7,595 nucleotides of DNA from an uncultured Azospirillum sp. (GTDB taxonomy: Bacteria; Pseudomonadota; Alphaproteobacteria; RF32; CAG-239): NCBI GenBank assembly GCA_902489795.1, contig CABUBU010000048.1:1-7595 (forward strand), given 5' to 3'. Numbering within the stretch: position 1 is the stretch's first letter; every line of letters starts with the position of its first letter. Position numbers and translations under genes: made by a program. Positions 1 to 5,510 of the stretch are shown piece by piece. The notes beneath the pieces are model-generated. The model did not search any database. It saw nothing but the letters and a program-made list of their open reading frames with translations, and was not told the DNA's origin.

Positions 1-59
1 TGCGAAAACGACATGATATTTTTGGGTTCCATGTTGTGTGTGCTATTGTGTGTGTTCAT
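1..59 (-). CDS. Start of an unidentified gene, cut by the left edge
   Basis: An open frame starts at the ATG on the minus strand (59-57) and runs off the window after 19 codons. The visible peptide is MNTHNSTHNMEPKNIMSFS. The start is supported by a strong Shine-Dalgarno sequence, AAAGGAG, ending seven bases (all T) before the ATG. A second in-frame ATG at 32 has no such site. The peptide begins with a short polar repeat (NTHN-STHN) that mirrors a 9-bp direct repeat in the DNA. A terminator (189-217) closes the gene upstream, so this one probably has its own promoter between about 130 and 188, but I see no convincing -35/-10 pair there. Too little is visible to assign a function. The ribosome site lies inside a large inverted repeat, described separately. 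The start is likely; the identity is unknown. Confidence 0.55.
   Translation of the reverse strand, partial: MNTHNSTHNMEPKNIMSFS
34..54. repeat. Two 9-bp direct repeats, 12-bp period
   Basis: TTGTGTGTG occurs at 34-42 and again at 46-54 on the plus strand, three bases apart. It lies inside the first codons of the minus-strand gene, where it encodes the repeated Thr-His-Asn. Such a short repeat could slip during replication, but the 12-bp period would keep the frame. Confidence 0.6.
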
Positions 60-60
60 A

Positions 61-128
61 AAAAAACTCCTTTGCTTTTGTTAGACTCTTGCCAGACCGT
101 CTAACTCATTTTAGCAAAGGAGTTTTTT
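61..128 (-). promoter_or_regulatory. Nested inverted repeat enclosing a Shine-Dalgarno site
   Basis: The outer arms, 61-76 and 113-128, are perfect complements over 16 bp (AAAAAACTCCTTTGCT against AGCAAAGGAGTTTTTT). Inside them, 80-86 (GTTAGAC) and 99-105 (GTCTAAC) form a perfect 7-bp stem around a 12-base loop. Read as minus-strand RNA, the distal outer arm carries the AAAGGAG ribosome site of the gene starting at 59, and the proximal arm is its exact complement. When folded, the site would be fully paired and the start codon would sit one base from the stem. This suggests a translational switch. The A-tract/T-tract ends also resemble a bidirectional intrinsic terminator, so termination or attenuation is the main alternative. 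I recognise no riboswitch class. Confidence 0.6.
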
Positions 129-153
129 ATCTGTAAAGCTGTAAGCTCTTTGG

Positions 154-176
154 AACTAACGGCCTAGACGCTAGTT
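154..176 (-). promoter_or_regulatory. Small hairpin in the leader upstream of the gene at 59
   Basis: AACTAACG (154-161) and CGCTAGTT (169-176) pair over 8 bp with one non-Watson-Crick position, around a 7-base loop. In minus-strand RNA that position is a permissible G-U pair. The element lies between the terminator at 189-217 and the large inverted repeat at 61-128. It could be part of the same 5' leader if transcription starts upstream of it. The start site is unknown and chance pairing is possible. Confidence 0.3.
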
Positions 177-188
177 TTCTTGTTACAA

Positions 189-217
189 AAAAGAAGCGTC
201 CCGGGGACGCTTCTTTT
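189..217 (-). terminator. Intrinsic terminator of the 229-1269 gene
   Basis: The arms 189-202 and 204-217 are perfect complements over 14 bp (AAAAGAAGCGTCCC). The core is GC-rich and, on the minus strand, is followed by a run of six Ts. It lies 11 bases past the TGA of the minus-strand gene at 229-231. Spacing, stem and T-run fit a Rho-independent terminator for that gene. Confidence 0.88.
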
Positions 218-228
218 ACAGGCCTTTC

Positions 229-1269
229 TCAGCGGACGTTCACCGCATAACGGATTTTGTCCGGCATCTTGTGGTAATGAACCGTTTGGGGCGTCAGGTA
301 AGAACCGGCAAACGGATCACCGCCGATTTTTTTCAAAATCCGGTTTAATTCCGGCTGCGCCTGCCCGGCCGCCTCAATCTGCCAACCGTCGAGGACTTTC
401 CATTTTTCCCCTTTGTATGCCGGCAGTTTGCTGCGGGCATAGGCCTCGGCCTTGTTCAACGGCAGGCCGGAAATTTCGTCGCAGAAATAGAGAATGAACT
501 TTTCATACTCCAACGCCTTGCGATTGTAGGGAACAAATACGCCGAGCGGCGTTCCTTCCTGAAGCACACGGTCTGAAACAACCATCCGGTCGCGCCAGCG
601 GTAAAGGATATCCATGGAATATTCTTTACCCATTTTCAGCTTTTCGATTTCTTCCTTTTCCGCCGCGGTAAAACCGTCTTCGTCAACCGCCGCTTCTCCG
701 GCGGAAGAAAGGGGTTGCACGCTTTCGCTTTCCGTTCGCGCCGCTTCCTGCGGTTCGGTTTTCGTTTCCGCCGGTGCGGGAAACTCGTCTTCTTTTGTTT
801 CCGTCTGCTCCGAAACGGCGGCGCTTTTGTTTTCAACCGTTTTTCGTTTGCACGGCCGCCCCAGCTTTTTGCCGTTGCGGCTGTAGCCTTTGCGGGGAAC
901 GGGCAGCGGCGTTTCTTCCGCGGCAGCGGTTCCGTCTTTTTCCGTACCGGCGCCGAGCACATAGCCGACAATACCGTTTTCGTCTTCCAACGGAATCTCC
1001 TCCGTTTCCGTTTTTTCGGACGCCGACGGCGGAATTTCGGCTGCGGCGGCGGAAAAAGGAGAACTTTCCGTTAATCTGAACAGTTCGTCGCACTTGTTTC
1101 TGACATTTTTCAGAAACAGAGCCGTTTGATCCGCGGGGAAACAGTCGTCAAGCGAAAGTCCGGCACGCGTCATCATCTCCCGGGCAAATCCGGCATAAAC
1201 TTCTTTCGGAAGTTCCATTTGCAGAATCGCCTCAAGCAGGGAACTCAAAACTTTCTTTTCATCAGCCAT
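229..1269 (-). CDS. Unrecognised 346-aa protein with acidic low-complexity middle and AT-hook-like patch
   Basis: I do not recognise this family. Three regions are visible. Residues 1-68 are predicted helical and moderately hydrophobic. Residues about 69-200 are rich in Glu, Ala, Pro, Ser and Thr, look disordered, and are interrupted by a strongly basic island at 134-143 (KKLGRPCKRK) whose GRP core resembles an AT-hook. Residues about 200-346 look folded, rich in aromatic and basic residues (YRWRDRMV near 223-230, W290, W296, HYHK at 331-334). There is no signal peptide or membrane segment, so it is probably cytoplasmic. ATG at 1269 is chosen over a TTG two codons earlier; an in-frame TAA lies just upstream. 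The leader is AT-rich and lacks a clear Shine-Dalgarno sequence. A promoter at 1328-1356 and a terminator at 189-217 make it a single-gene unit. A nucleoid or DNA-binding role is only an inference from the basic patch. Confidence 0.85.
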   Translation of the reverse strand: MADEKKVLSSLLEAILQMELPKEVYAGFAREMMTRAGLSLDDCFPADQTALFLKNVRNKCDELFRLTESSPFSAAAAEIPPSASEKTETEEIPLEDENGIVGYVLGAGTEKDGTAAAEETPLPVPRKGYSRNGKKLGRPCKRKTVENKSAAVSEQTETKEDEFPAPAETKTEPQEAARTESESVQPLSSAGEAAVDEDGFTAAEKEEIEKLKMGKEYSMDILYRWRDRMVVSDRVLQEGTPLGVFVPYNRKALEYEKFILYFCDEISGLPLNKAEAYARSKLPAYKGEKWKVLDGWQIEAAGQAQPELNRILKKIGGDPFAGSYLTPQTVHYHKMPDKIRYAVNVR

Positions 1270-1327
1270 AAGCAAAAGTTTTTAAATTGAACATAAACAT
1301 AGTGACAATAAAATTTCAAACGGTTTT

Positions 1328-1356
1328 AATATAATCGAAAAAAGCCGGGAAAGCAA
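1328..1356 (-). promoter_or_regulatory. Sigma70-like promoter for the 229-1269 gene
   Basis: On the minus strand, TTGCTT (1356-1351) and TATATT (1333-1328) are separated by exactly 17 bases. Transcription would start near 1321 and give a leader of about 52 bases to the ATG at 1269. The site lies in the 135-bp gap between two same-strand genes. I see no good intrinsic terminator for the gene at 1405-3021 in this gap. Confidence 0.6.
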
Positions 1357-1404
1357 TCTTTTGTTTACTTATGTCCAAAACGCCCTTTGCCCCGCCGGCG
1401 GCTT

Positions 1405-3021
1405 TCAACGTCGGCATTCCTCCCGCTCCGACCGGCATTTCCGCCGCCAGACGGCATTCATAGTTTCCCGCATGCTCTTTACCGTTTGCGGCGACACGCC
1501 GAAAGCCGCCGCCAATTCGCCCGTCCCGACTCGCATGCGATCGGCGGCATCAAACAGATCCAGACGATGGGCGCAGGCCGCCTGCACTTCCCCGGCCAGA
1601 GAAACCAGCAGTTTTTCGTCATGCCGCAGTTCGCGCGCGGCCAGAATCCACAAAACCATCCATTCGTGCGGATAACGATAGTCGGAAGCCATGTCGCGGC
1701 CATCTTCGGAAACTTCGGCGCCGCCTCTTTTGCCGAAACGGGAAAGCGCTTCTGTCAGACGAATTTTACAAAATCCCCGCGCTTCGGAAAACGCCTCGCG
1801 CCTTCCGTCTTCGCTCAAGTTTTGCAGCCGGTCGAGTATCTCCTCATTCGTTTTCAGCAGAAAGCAATGGGGCGTAACGGCCCAAACGTGCCCTTCCCCG
1901 TTCCAGCGGTTGACGGCAAAGTTGTCGTCGCAGGCTCCCGGAACGTCGGCGACCTCAAACGCCGCGGCAGGCAGTTTAAAATCATAAATGCCGAGATTGC
2001 CCAGTTCTTCCCGCATTTCCCGGCAAACATTGCGGCGGGCAATTTTCTCTTCGTCGAAAATCAGCGCCGCCCTGCCGGCCGAAACAACCACGTCATCGCG
2101 GACGGCCGCCAGCTTCCGGCGCGTCGTTTCGTCCGCGGCGGCAAATTCTTCCGTGCCCGTCCTTTCCGCCAGACCGCCGAGCGCGCCCAGACCGTCGGGT
2201 CTGCCGGTTTTGGCGTTACGGCGCAGCAGCACGCCGACACAAACGCTTTGCAGCCGCTTCAACGCGCCGCCTTCCGTTCCCGCCGATCCGGCATAGAGCG
2301 TAACGTTGGCGCCGCTGCCGGCAATCAGCCGGCGGTTGTCTCCGGCGGACAGAATCTTTTCCCGCGCCTTTCCCTTCGGCGCATTCCGCAGGGCACCCTC
2401 CACTTCCGCCCGGTCGGCGTAACCGACGATCCGTTTAAGCTCATATTCCGCCGTTTCCGATCTGAAAATCACTCCGGCCATGCCGAGCGCACGGGCCGCC
2501 TCGACGTTCTTCGGCTTGTCGTCGACCATGATCATTTCCTCAAAACGGCAGTTCAATTTTGCACGCACATATTCATACACCGCCGGATCGGGTTTCAACA
2601 CCCCGGCTTCGTACGAAGTAAAAACATTTTCGGGACGCAGCAGTTCGGGATAGCCGACGGTATCGGCAAGCGCCGGCATCGCGTTGGAAAAAACAGCGTT
2701 TTCAATTCCCTTTTGCCGCATATAGGCCATCATCCTGCGGGTTTCGGCAAAATAGCGACCGATCCCGCGGTGCAGTTCCCGGTTGACCGCCGCCGGGGTT
2801 TCTCCGGTATAAGGCATGCCGAAACGTTCACATATCTCCCGGCACATTTCCCGCGTATCGATTTTTCCCAGCATATAAGGATCAAAATCATATGCCCGCA
2901 GGCCGCCGCCGGACCGGAATTTTTCCGGATCGGCCGTTCGGGCGGCAATCCAGCGTTCAAGCGGCTCCAGACTGTAATCGTAAATCGTTTTGCCCACGTC
3001 CCATATGCAGTATCTGATCAT
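1405..3021 (-). CDS. HAD-type hydrolase fused to a Nudix-like segment and HTH-like tail
   Basis: The 538-aa protein has three parts. Residues 1-210 form a HAD-superfamily domain: motif I WDVGKT with nucleophile Asp8, motif II Ser112 (VFSN), motif III Lys143 (GVLKPDPAVYEY), and motif IV Asp167-Asp168 with Asn172. The usual second Asp of DxD is Gly10, as in some HAD members with a DxG motif I. Residues about 255-385 contain Nudix-like pieces, GALGGLAE (279-286) and REMREELG (334-341), separated by an insertion longer than the classical box. Residues about 450-538 are helical and include ELAAAFGVSPQTVKSM (502-517), which resembles a helix-turn-helix. The start at 3021 is preferred over an upstream in-frame ATG because GGGAG lies seven bases before it and the promoter lies between the two. 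The product is probably a cytoplasmic phosphatase or nucleotide-sugar hydrolase; its substrate is unknown. The HAD call is firm, the Nudix call moderate and the HTH call weak. Confidence 0.85.
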   Translation of the reverse strand: MIRYCIWDVGKTIYDYSLEPLERWIAARTADPEKFRSGGGLRAYDFDPYMLGKIDTREMCREICERFGMPYTGETPAAVNRELHRGIGRYFAETRRMMAYMRQKGIENAVFSNAMPALADTVGYPELLRPENVFTSYEAGVLKPDPAVYEYVRAKLNCRFEEMIMVDDKPKNVEAARALGMAGVIFRSETAEYELKRIVGYADRAEVEGALRNAPKGKAREKILSAGDNRRLIAGSGANVTLYAGSAGTEGGALKRLQSVCVGVLLRRNAKTGRPDGLGALGGLAERTGTEEFAAADETTRRKLAAVRDDVVVSAGRAALIFDEEKIARRNVCREMREELGNLGIYDFKLPAAAFEVADVPGACDDNFAVNRWNGEGHVWAVTPHCFLLKTNEEILDRLQNLSEDGRREAFSEARGFCKIRLTEALSRFGKRGGAEVSEDGRDMASDYRYPHEWMVLWILAARELRHDEKLLVSLAGEVQAACAHRLDLFDAADRMRVGTGELAAAFGVSPQTVKSMRETMNAVWRRKCRSEREECRR

Positions 3022-3028
3022 CTTTTTT

Positions 3029-3033
3029 CTCCC
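3029..3033 (-). promoter_or_regulatory. Shine-Dalgarno fixing the start of the HAD-Nudix gene
   Basis: GGGAG on the minus strand ends seven bases before the ATG at 3021. The longer in-frame reading from 3075 would place its start inside the predicted -35 element, so the shorter form is preferred. Confidence 0.7.
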
Positions 3034-3046
3034 GCCATTGTTGCCG

Positions 3047-3075
3047 AGTATAACCGATATTTTACCGTAAGGCAA
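3047..3075 (-). promoter_or_regulatory. Sigma70-like promoter for the HAD-Nudix gene
   Basis: On the minus strand, TTGCCT (3075-3070) and TATACT (3052-3047) are 17 bases apart. The expected start near 3040 gives a leader of about 20 bases with the GGGAG ribosome site. Its -35 is only three bases from the -35 of the divergent exporter promoter. Confidence 0.65.
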
Positions 3076-3078
3076 ACC

Positions 3079-3106
3079 TTGTTTTCGTCCGCCCCGCCAT
3101 TATATT
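3079..3106 (+). promoter_or_regulatory. Sigma70-like promoter for the EamA exporter gene
   Basis: TTGTTT (3079-3084) and TATATT (3101-3106) are 16 bases apart. Transcription would begin near 3113, leaving a leader of about 18 bases that contains CGGAG. The two divergent promoters are back to back. AAGG-CAAA-CCTT (3069-3080) is a small dyad spanning both -35 boxes. Confidence 0.6.
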
Positions 3107-3130
3107 GGCTAAAAAAAACGGAGATCGGAC

Positions 3131-4030
3131 ATGGGATATCTGCTGGCAGTCACCGCCATTTTTTTCTGGAGCTGGAACATTATCGTCGCTACCGGTTTCG
3201 CCTCCTCGCTGGCACCGCTTGAAATTGCCTTCGGCCGCTGGCTGGTCGCGGCCTGCATCCTGCTGCCGCTGGCGTGGAAAAAGCTGGCAGCGGGACGAAA
3301 GCTGCTGCTGAAACATGCCCCGCTGGTCGTCGGGCTGGCGGTGACCGGCATTGTGCTCGACAACACCCTGATCTATTTTGCCGGACATACCGCCTCGGCC
3401 GTCAACATCGGCATGCTCGACATGACCGGACCGATTTTTCTGGTGCTGCTTTCGCGCATTTTTCTTAAAACCGAAATTTCCCGCCGTCAATTCGCGGGAC
3501 TGGTCATTGCCGTCATCGGCGTCGTCATTATCATTTTAGACGGCGACTTCACCCGGCTTTCACGGGTCAAACTGGTCAGCGGCGATTTTTTCGTGCTGGC
3601 CAACACCTTCGGCTTCGCCATATATTCCCTGCTGCAGTCGCGGCGGCCACCGGAAATCGACCAATCCGCCATGCTCGGCGCCACCGTCATCGTCGCGCTG
3701 CCGATCCTGGCCGCGGGAATGCTTTTTTCCGTTCCCGCCGCACGGCTTGAGAGCATTCGCGGAGAAGACGTCGCCGTCATTGTTTATCTCGGCGTTTTCA
3801 ATTCCGTCGTTTCCTATCTTTCGTGGAACACCGCGCTCAACAAAATCGGCAACGTCAAAGCCGGCATCATTTACTATATGCTACCGGTGTTCAGCGCGCT
3901 CGAAGCGCATTTCGTGTTAAAAGAGCACATCAGTTTGTCACAGGCATTGGGCGGCGCCGTCGTCGTCGCCGGCGTGCTTCTGGTCAGCCTGCCGAAGAAA
4001 ACACCTCGCCGCCGGCCGGAACCGCAATAA
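3131..4030 (+). CDS. EamA/DMT-superfamily inner-membrane transporter
   Basis: The 299-aa protein is almost entirely hydrophobic, with about ten predicted membrane helices in two repeated halves. This is the length and layout of drug/metabolite transporters with two EamA domains. The first half covers roughly residues 1-135 and the second 147-285. Family-like features include FWSWNIIVATGF near residues 12-23, FGRW at 34-37, and the last helix pair, where YYMLPVFSALEAHFVLKEH precedes a Gly/Val-rich segment. The C-terminus is a short basic tail (KKTPRRRPEPQ). The ATG at 3131 has GGAG seven bases upstream. Members usually export amino acids, purines or other small metabolites from the cytoplasm, but the substrate cannot be read from sequence. 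This is the only plus-strand gene here. It is divergent from the HAD-Nudix gene, and its last 47 bases overlap the convergent HD-domain gene. Confidence 0.95.
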   Translation: MGYLLAVTAIFFWSWNIIVATGFASSLAPLEIAFGRWLVAACILLPLAWKKLAAGRKLLLKHAPLVVGLAVTGIVLDNTLIYFAGHTASAVNIGMLDMTGPIFLVLLSRIFLKTEISRRQFAGLVIAVIGVVIIILDGDFTRLSRVKLVSGDFFVLANTFGFAIYSLLQSRRPPEIDQSAMLGATVIVALPILAAGMLFSVPAARLESIRGEDVAVIVYLGVFNSVVSYLSWNTALNKIGNVKAGIIYYMLPVFSALEAHFVLKEHISLSQALGGAVVVAGVLLVSLPKKTPRRRPEPQ

Positions 4031-4649
4031 AAATGTCCTTGGCCGCCACCCGGTCAAACAATGTATAGACGTCGACCCCGATTTTGCGGTCAAAATAATC
4101 TTTCAGCTCATGCATCGACTCGAGCATTCCCGGCGGAACGTCGATGCCGTGGCGGCTGGCGTATTCCGCCGCCCGCTCCTCGATCGTCACCAGCCCGTAA
4201 GCGTTGGCCAGACCGTCGGCCATCTGCACCAGCAGATCATAATCGTTCAGCGGATGCGAACGGATAAAAGCGGCCGTCAGTTCATAGTCTTCCCGGCGGT
4301 CAAAAAACATTTTGCGGCAATGCTCGAAACTTTCCAGCCGGTTGAAGGGAAAAGTGTGAACCAGGCAGGCCCGCGCCACGTCGGCATTTTCCTCTTTGAG
4401 CATTTCATAGCCCAGCACGCCGTGGAAACGTTGTTCGTGTTTTTCCCTGATTTTGCCGATGTCGTGCAAAAGCGTCGAAAAATAGGCCAGACTGGCATCC
4501 ATCCCCGCCAGATCTGCTACCGTCCGTGCCACTTCCGCCGCGCCGAACACGTGGTTGTGGAACAAATACCAGGTATTTTCCGGCCGACCATGGGCAATTT
4601 CAAATTTTTTTTCCCGTAAAATTAATTCATTAGCATAGCTGAAATTCAT
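3984..4649 (-). CDS. HD-domain metal-dependent phosphohydrolase
   Basis: The 221-aa protein carries the HD signature in order: His31/His33 in LFHNHVFGAAEVA, the central His62-Asp63 in LLHDIGK, His71 and His76 (RFHGVLGYEML), His98 and Asp145 (QMADGLA). These residues normally bind one or two divalent metals and catalyse phosphate-ester hydrolysis of nucleotides or related substrates. There is no signal peptide or membrane helix, and no second regulatory domain that would point to a (p)ppGpp or cyclic-di-GMP enzyme. Residues after about 155 are helical and unassigned. The chosen ATG at 4649 keeps His33; the next Met (residue 50) would delete it. The ribosome site is weak (GGGG eight bases upstream). 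Two upstream promoters at 4699-4761 drive the gene. Its 3' end overlaps the convergent exporter gene by 47 bp, and I see no terminator. The substrate is unknown. Confidence 0.9.
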   Translation of the reverse strand: MNFSYANELILREKKFEIAHGRPENTWYLFHNHVFGAAEVARTVADLAGMDASLAYFSTLLHDIGKIREKHEQRFHGVLGYEMLKEENADVARACLVHTFPFNRLESFEHCRKMFFDRREDYELTAAFIRSHPLNDYDLLVQMADGLANAYGLVTIEERAAEYASRHGIDVPPGMLESMHELKDYFDRKIGVDVYTLFDRVAAKDIFIAVPAGGEVFSSAG

Positions 4650-4698
4650 TTTGTCAACCCCGAAACAAAAAAGACAACCGAATTTAACGGAATTGGTC

Positions 4699-4727
4699 AG
4701 TATACCCTTCCGCCGGATTTTTGTAAA
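4699..4727 (-). promoter_or_regulatory. Proximal promoter (P2) of the HD-domain gene
   Basis: On the minus strand, TTTACA (4727-4722) and TATACT (4704-4699) are 17 bases apart. The predicted start near 4692 gives a leader of about 43 bases. Its -35 overlaps the predicted start site of the distal promoter. Confidence 0.6.
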
Positions 4728-4732
4728 GCAAT

Positions 4733-4761
4733 ATTATACAGTATTTTCAGATTTTAAGCAA
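4733..4761 (-). promoter_or_regulatory. Distal promoter (P1) of the HD-domain gene
   Basis: On the minus strand, TTGCTT (4761-4756) and a consensus TATAAT (4738-4733) are 17 bases apart. The predicted start near 4726 gives a leader of about 76 bases. The -35 is the same as at the 229-1269 gene. The site lies 21 bases past the stop of the Nudix gene, so readthrough from that gene may also contribute. Confidence 0.65.
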
Positions 4762-4781
4762 CGGGCGAAAACGCCGGCAGC

Positions 4782-5414
4782 TTATGCCTTTTCCATGTAA
4801 CGCGCCAGCATTTCCATCGATTTCAGATAATATTCCTTACTGTGTCCGGCGACTTTGCCGGGGGTAACGGTGATCACCTCCCAGGTATAGCTATTGTCGT
4901 TGTTGCGGTGCACGCCGTAAGCGCCGATGCTCTTGCAGTCGCCGTTGATCAGGCGGACAAAGTCGTTCAGCTCCACTTCGTAAAGCCCCGCCACCTCTTC
5001 CGGCTGCAGCCGCACTTTGGCCAGCAGGTTGTCTACCACCGCCATATACAAAACTTCAAATTCCCGGTTATAGACTTCCCCCTCCTGATAAACCTCGCGG
5101 GTGGTAAACATTTTAACCAGATCGTCCTTTTGCAGGGAAAGTCCCAGTTCTTCCGTCACTTCGCGGTAACCGTCCTTCACCTCTTCGCCGGATTTAACAT
5201 GGCCGGCGGCGGAAACGTCCAGCATGTCGGGATAAATGGACTTGTCCTTGTTGCGCAGCTGCAGCCATACCATAACCCTGCCCTCGTCGTTCTTGCGCCC
5301 CAGCCAGCAATGAAAAGTCTTATACCACAGTCCTTCCCGGTGCGCCTGCGATTTCAGCGCCGTTCCCAGCAGATTCATGTTTTCGTCAAAAATATCAATC
5401 AGTTCGTCAGCCAT
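4782..5414 (-). CDS. Nudix hydrolase, isopentenyl-diphosphate-isomerase-like group
   Basis: The 210-aa protein opens with a segment typical of this Nudix group (IDIFDENMNLLG, then QAHREGLWYKTFHCWL, residues 6-38). The Nudix box spans residues 71-92: Gly71, Glu77, Arg84-Glu85, Glu88-Glu89 and Gly91, preceded by DVSAAGHV. All metal-binding glutamates are present. The gap between Glu77 and Arg84-Glu85 is six residues rather than the seven of the classical MutT box. The C-terminal third (about 130-210) is a helical extension. Enzymes of this kind cleave diphosphates linked to another group (X), with Mg2+ or Mn2+. The family resembles type I IPP isomerase, but most such proteins are Nudix hydrolases of unknown substrate. 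The ATG at 5414 has GGAG eleven bases upstream, rather far. It has its own promoter (5456-5483) and an operator-like palindrome. Confidence 0.92.
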   Translation of the reverse strand: MADELIDIFDENMNLLGTALKSQAHREGLWYKTFHCWLGRKNDEGRVMVWLQLRNKDKSIYPDMLDVSAAGHVKSGEEVKDGYREVTEELGLSLQKDDLVKMFTTREVYQEGEVYNREFEVLYMAVVDNLLAKVRLQPEEVAGLYEVELNDFVRLINGDCKSIGAYGVHRNNDNSYTWEVITVTPGKVAGHSKEYYLKSMEMLARYMEKA

Positions 5415-5429
5415 AGTCTAAAAAGCTCC

Positions 5430-5452
5430 GTCATAAAGTATCATATTATGAC
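5430..5452. promoter_or_regulatory. Operator-like palindrome at the Nudix transcription start
   Basis: GTCATAA (5430-5436) and TTATGAC (5446-5452) are perfect 7-bp inverted arms around nine bases. The predicted transcription start (near 5449) falls within the right arm, where a bound dimeric repressor would block initiation. The same arms could instead form a weak AT-rich hairpin at the mRNA 5' end. The regulator is unknown. Confidence 0.45.
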
Positions 5453-5455
5453 TTC

Positions 5456-5483
5456 ATCATAGCATTTTTATCCGCCAAGGCAA
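5456..5483 (-). promoter_or_regulatory. Extended -10 promoter of the Nudix gene
   Basis: On the minus strand, TTGCCT (5483-5478) and TATGAT (5461-5456) are 16 bases apart, with a TGC just before the -10 that fits an extended -10. The predicted leader is about 35 bases. It lies in the 96-bp gap after the methyltransferase stop, where I find no strong terminator. Confidence 0.5.
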
Positions 5484-5510
5484 GCGGCAAAACATCCGGC
5501 AGCCGTTTTT

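Noticed and set aside
61..128. Insertion-sequence terminal repeats or an invertible element
   Set aside because: Only 36 bp lie between the arms, too short for a transposon or a typical invertible promoter. There is no transposase or recombinase, and no target duplication is visible.
61..128. Plain intrinsic terminator
   Set aside because: Not excluded, but the upstream minus-strand gene already has a terminator at 189-217. The exact placement of a ribosome site and ATG after the second arm makes a leader structure more likely.
1341..1405. Terminator for the HAD-Nudix gene formed by AAAGCCG and CGGCTTT
   Set aside because: The pairing is only 7 bp across a loop of about 50 bases, and the T-run falls inside the predicted promoter of the next gene. 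This is too weak to call.
3019..3075. Longer start for the HAD-Nudix gene
   Set aside because: The extra 18 residues match no HAD sequence, and their start lies inside the predicted promoter. The ATG at 3021 has a good Shine-Dalgarno sequence.
1387..3222. Long plus-strand open frame opposite the HAD-Nudix gene
   Set aside because: It is a shadow. The minus strand here has clear HAD motifs, a Shine-Dalgarno sequence and a promoter. The plus frame has none of these, reads as arginine- and proline-rich low-information sequence, and runs into the exporter gene.
4762..4781. Terminator hairpin after the Nudix gene (GGCG-TTTT-CGCC)
   Set aside because: The stem is four base pairs with no T-run behind it.
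4842..5462. Plus-strand open frame opposite the Nudix gene
   Set aside because: The minus strand carries a canonical Nudix box and the expected family N-terminus, so the plus frame is antisense coincidence.
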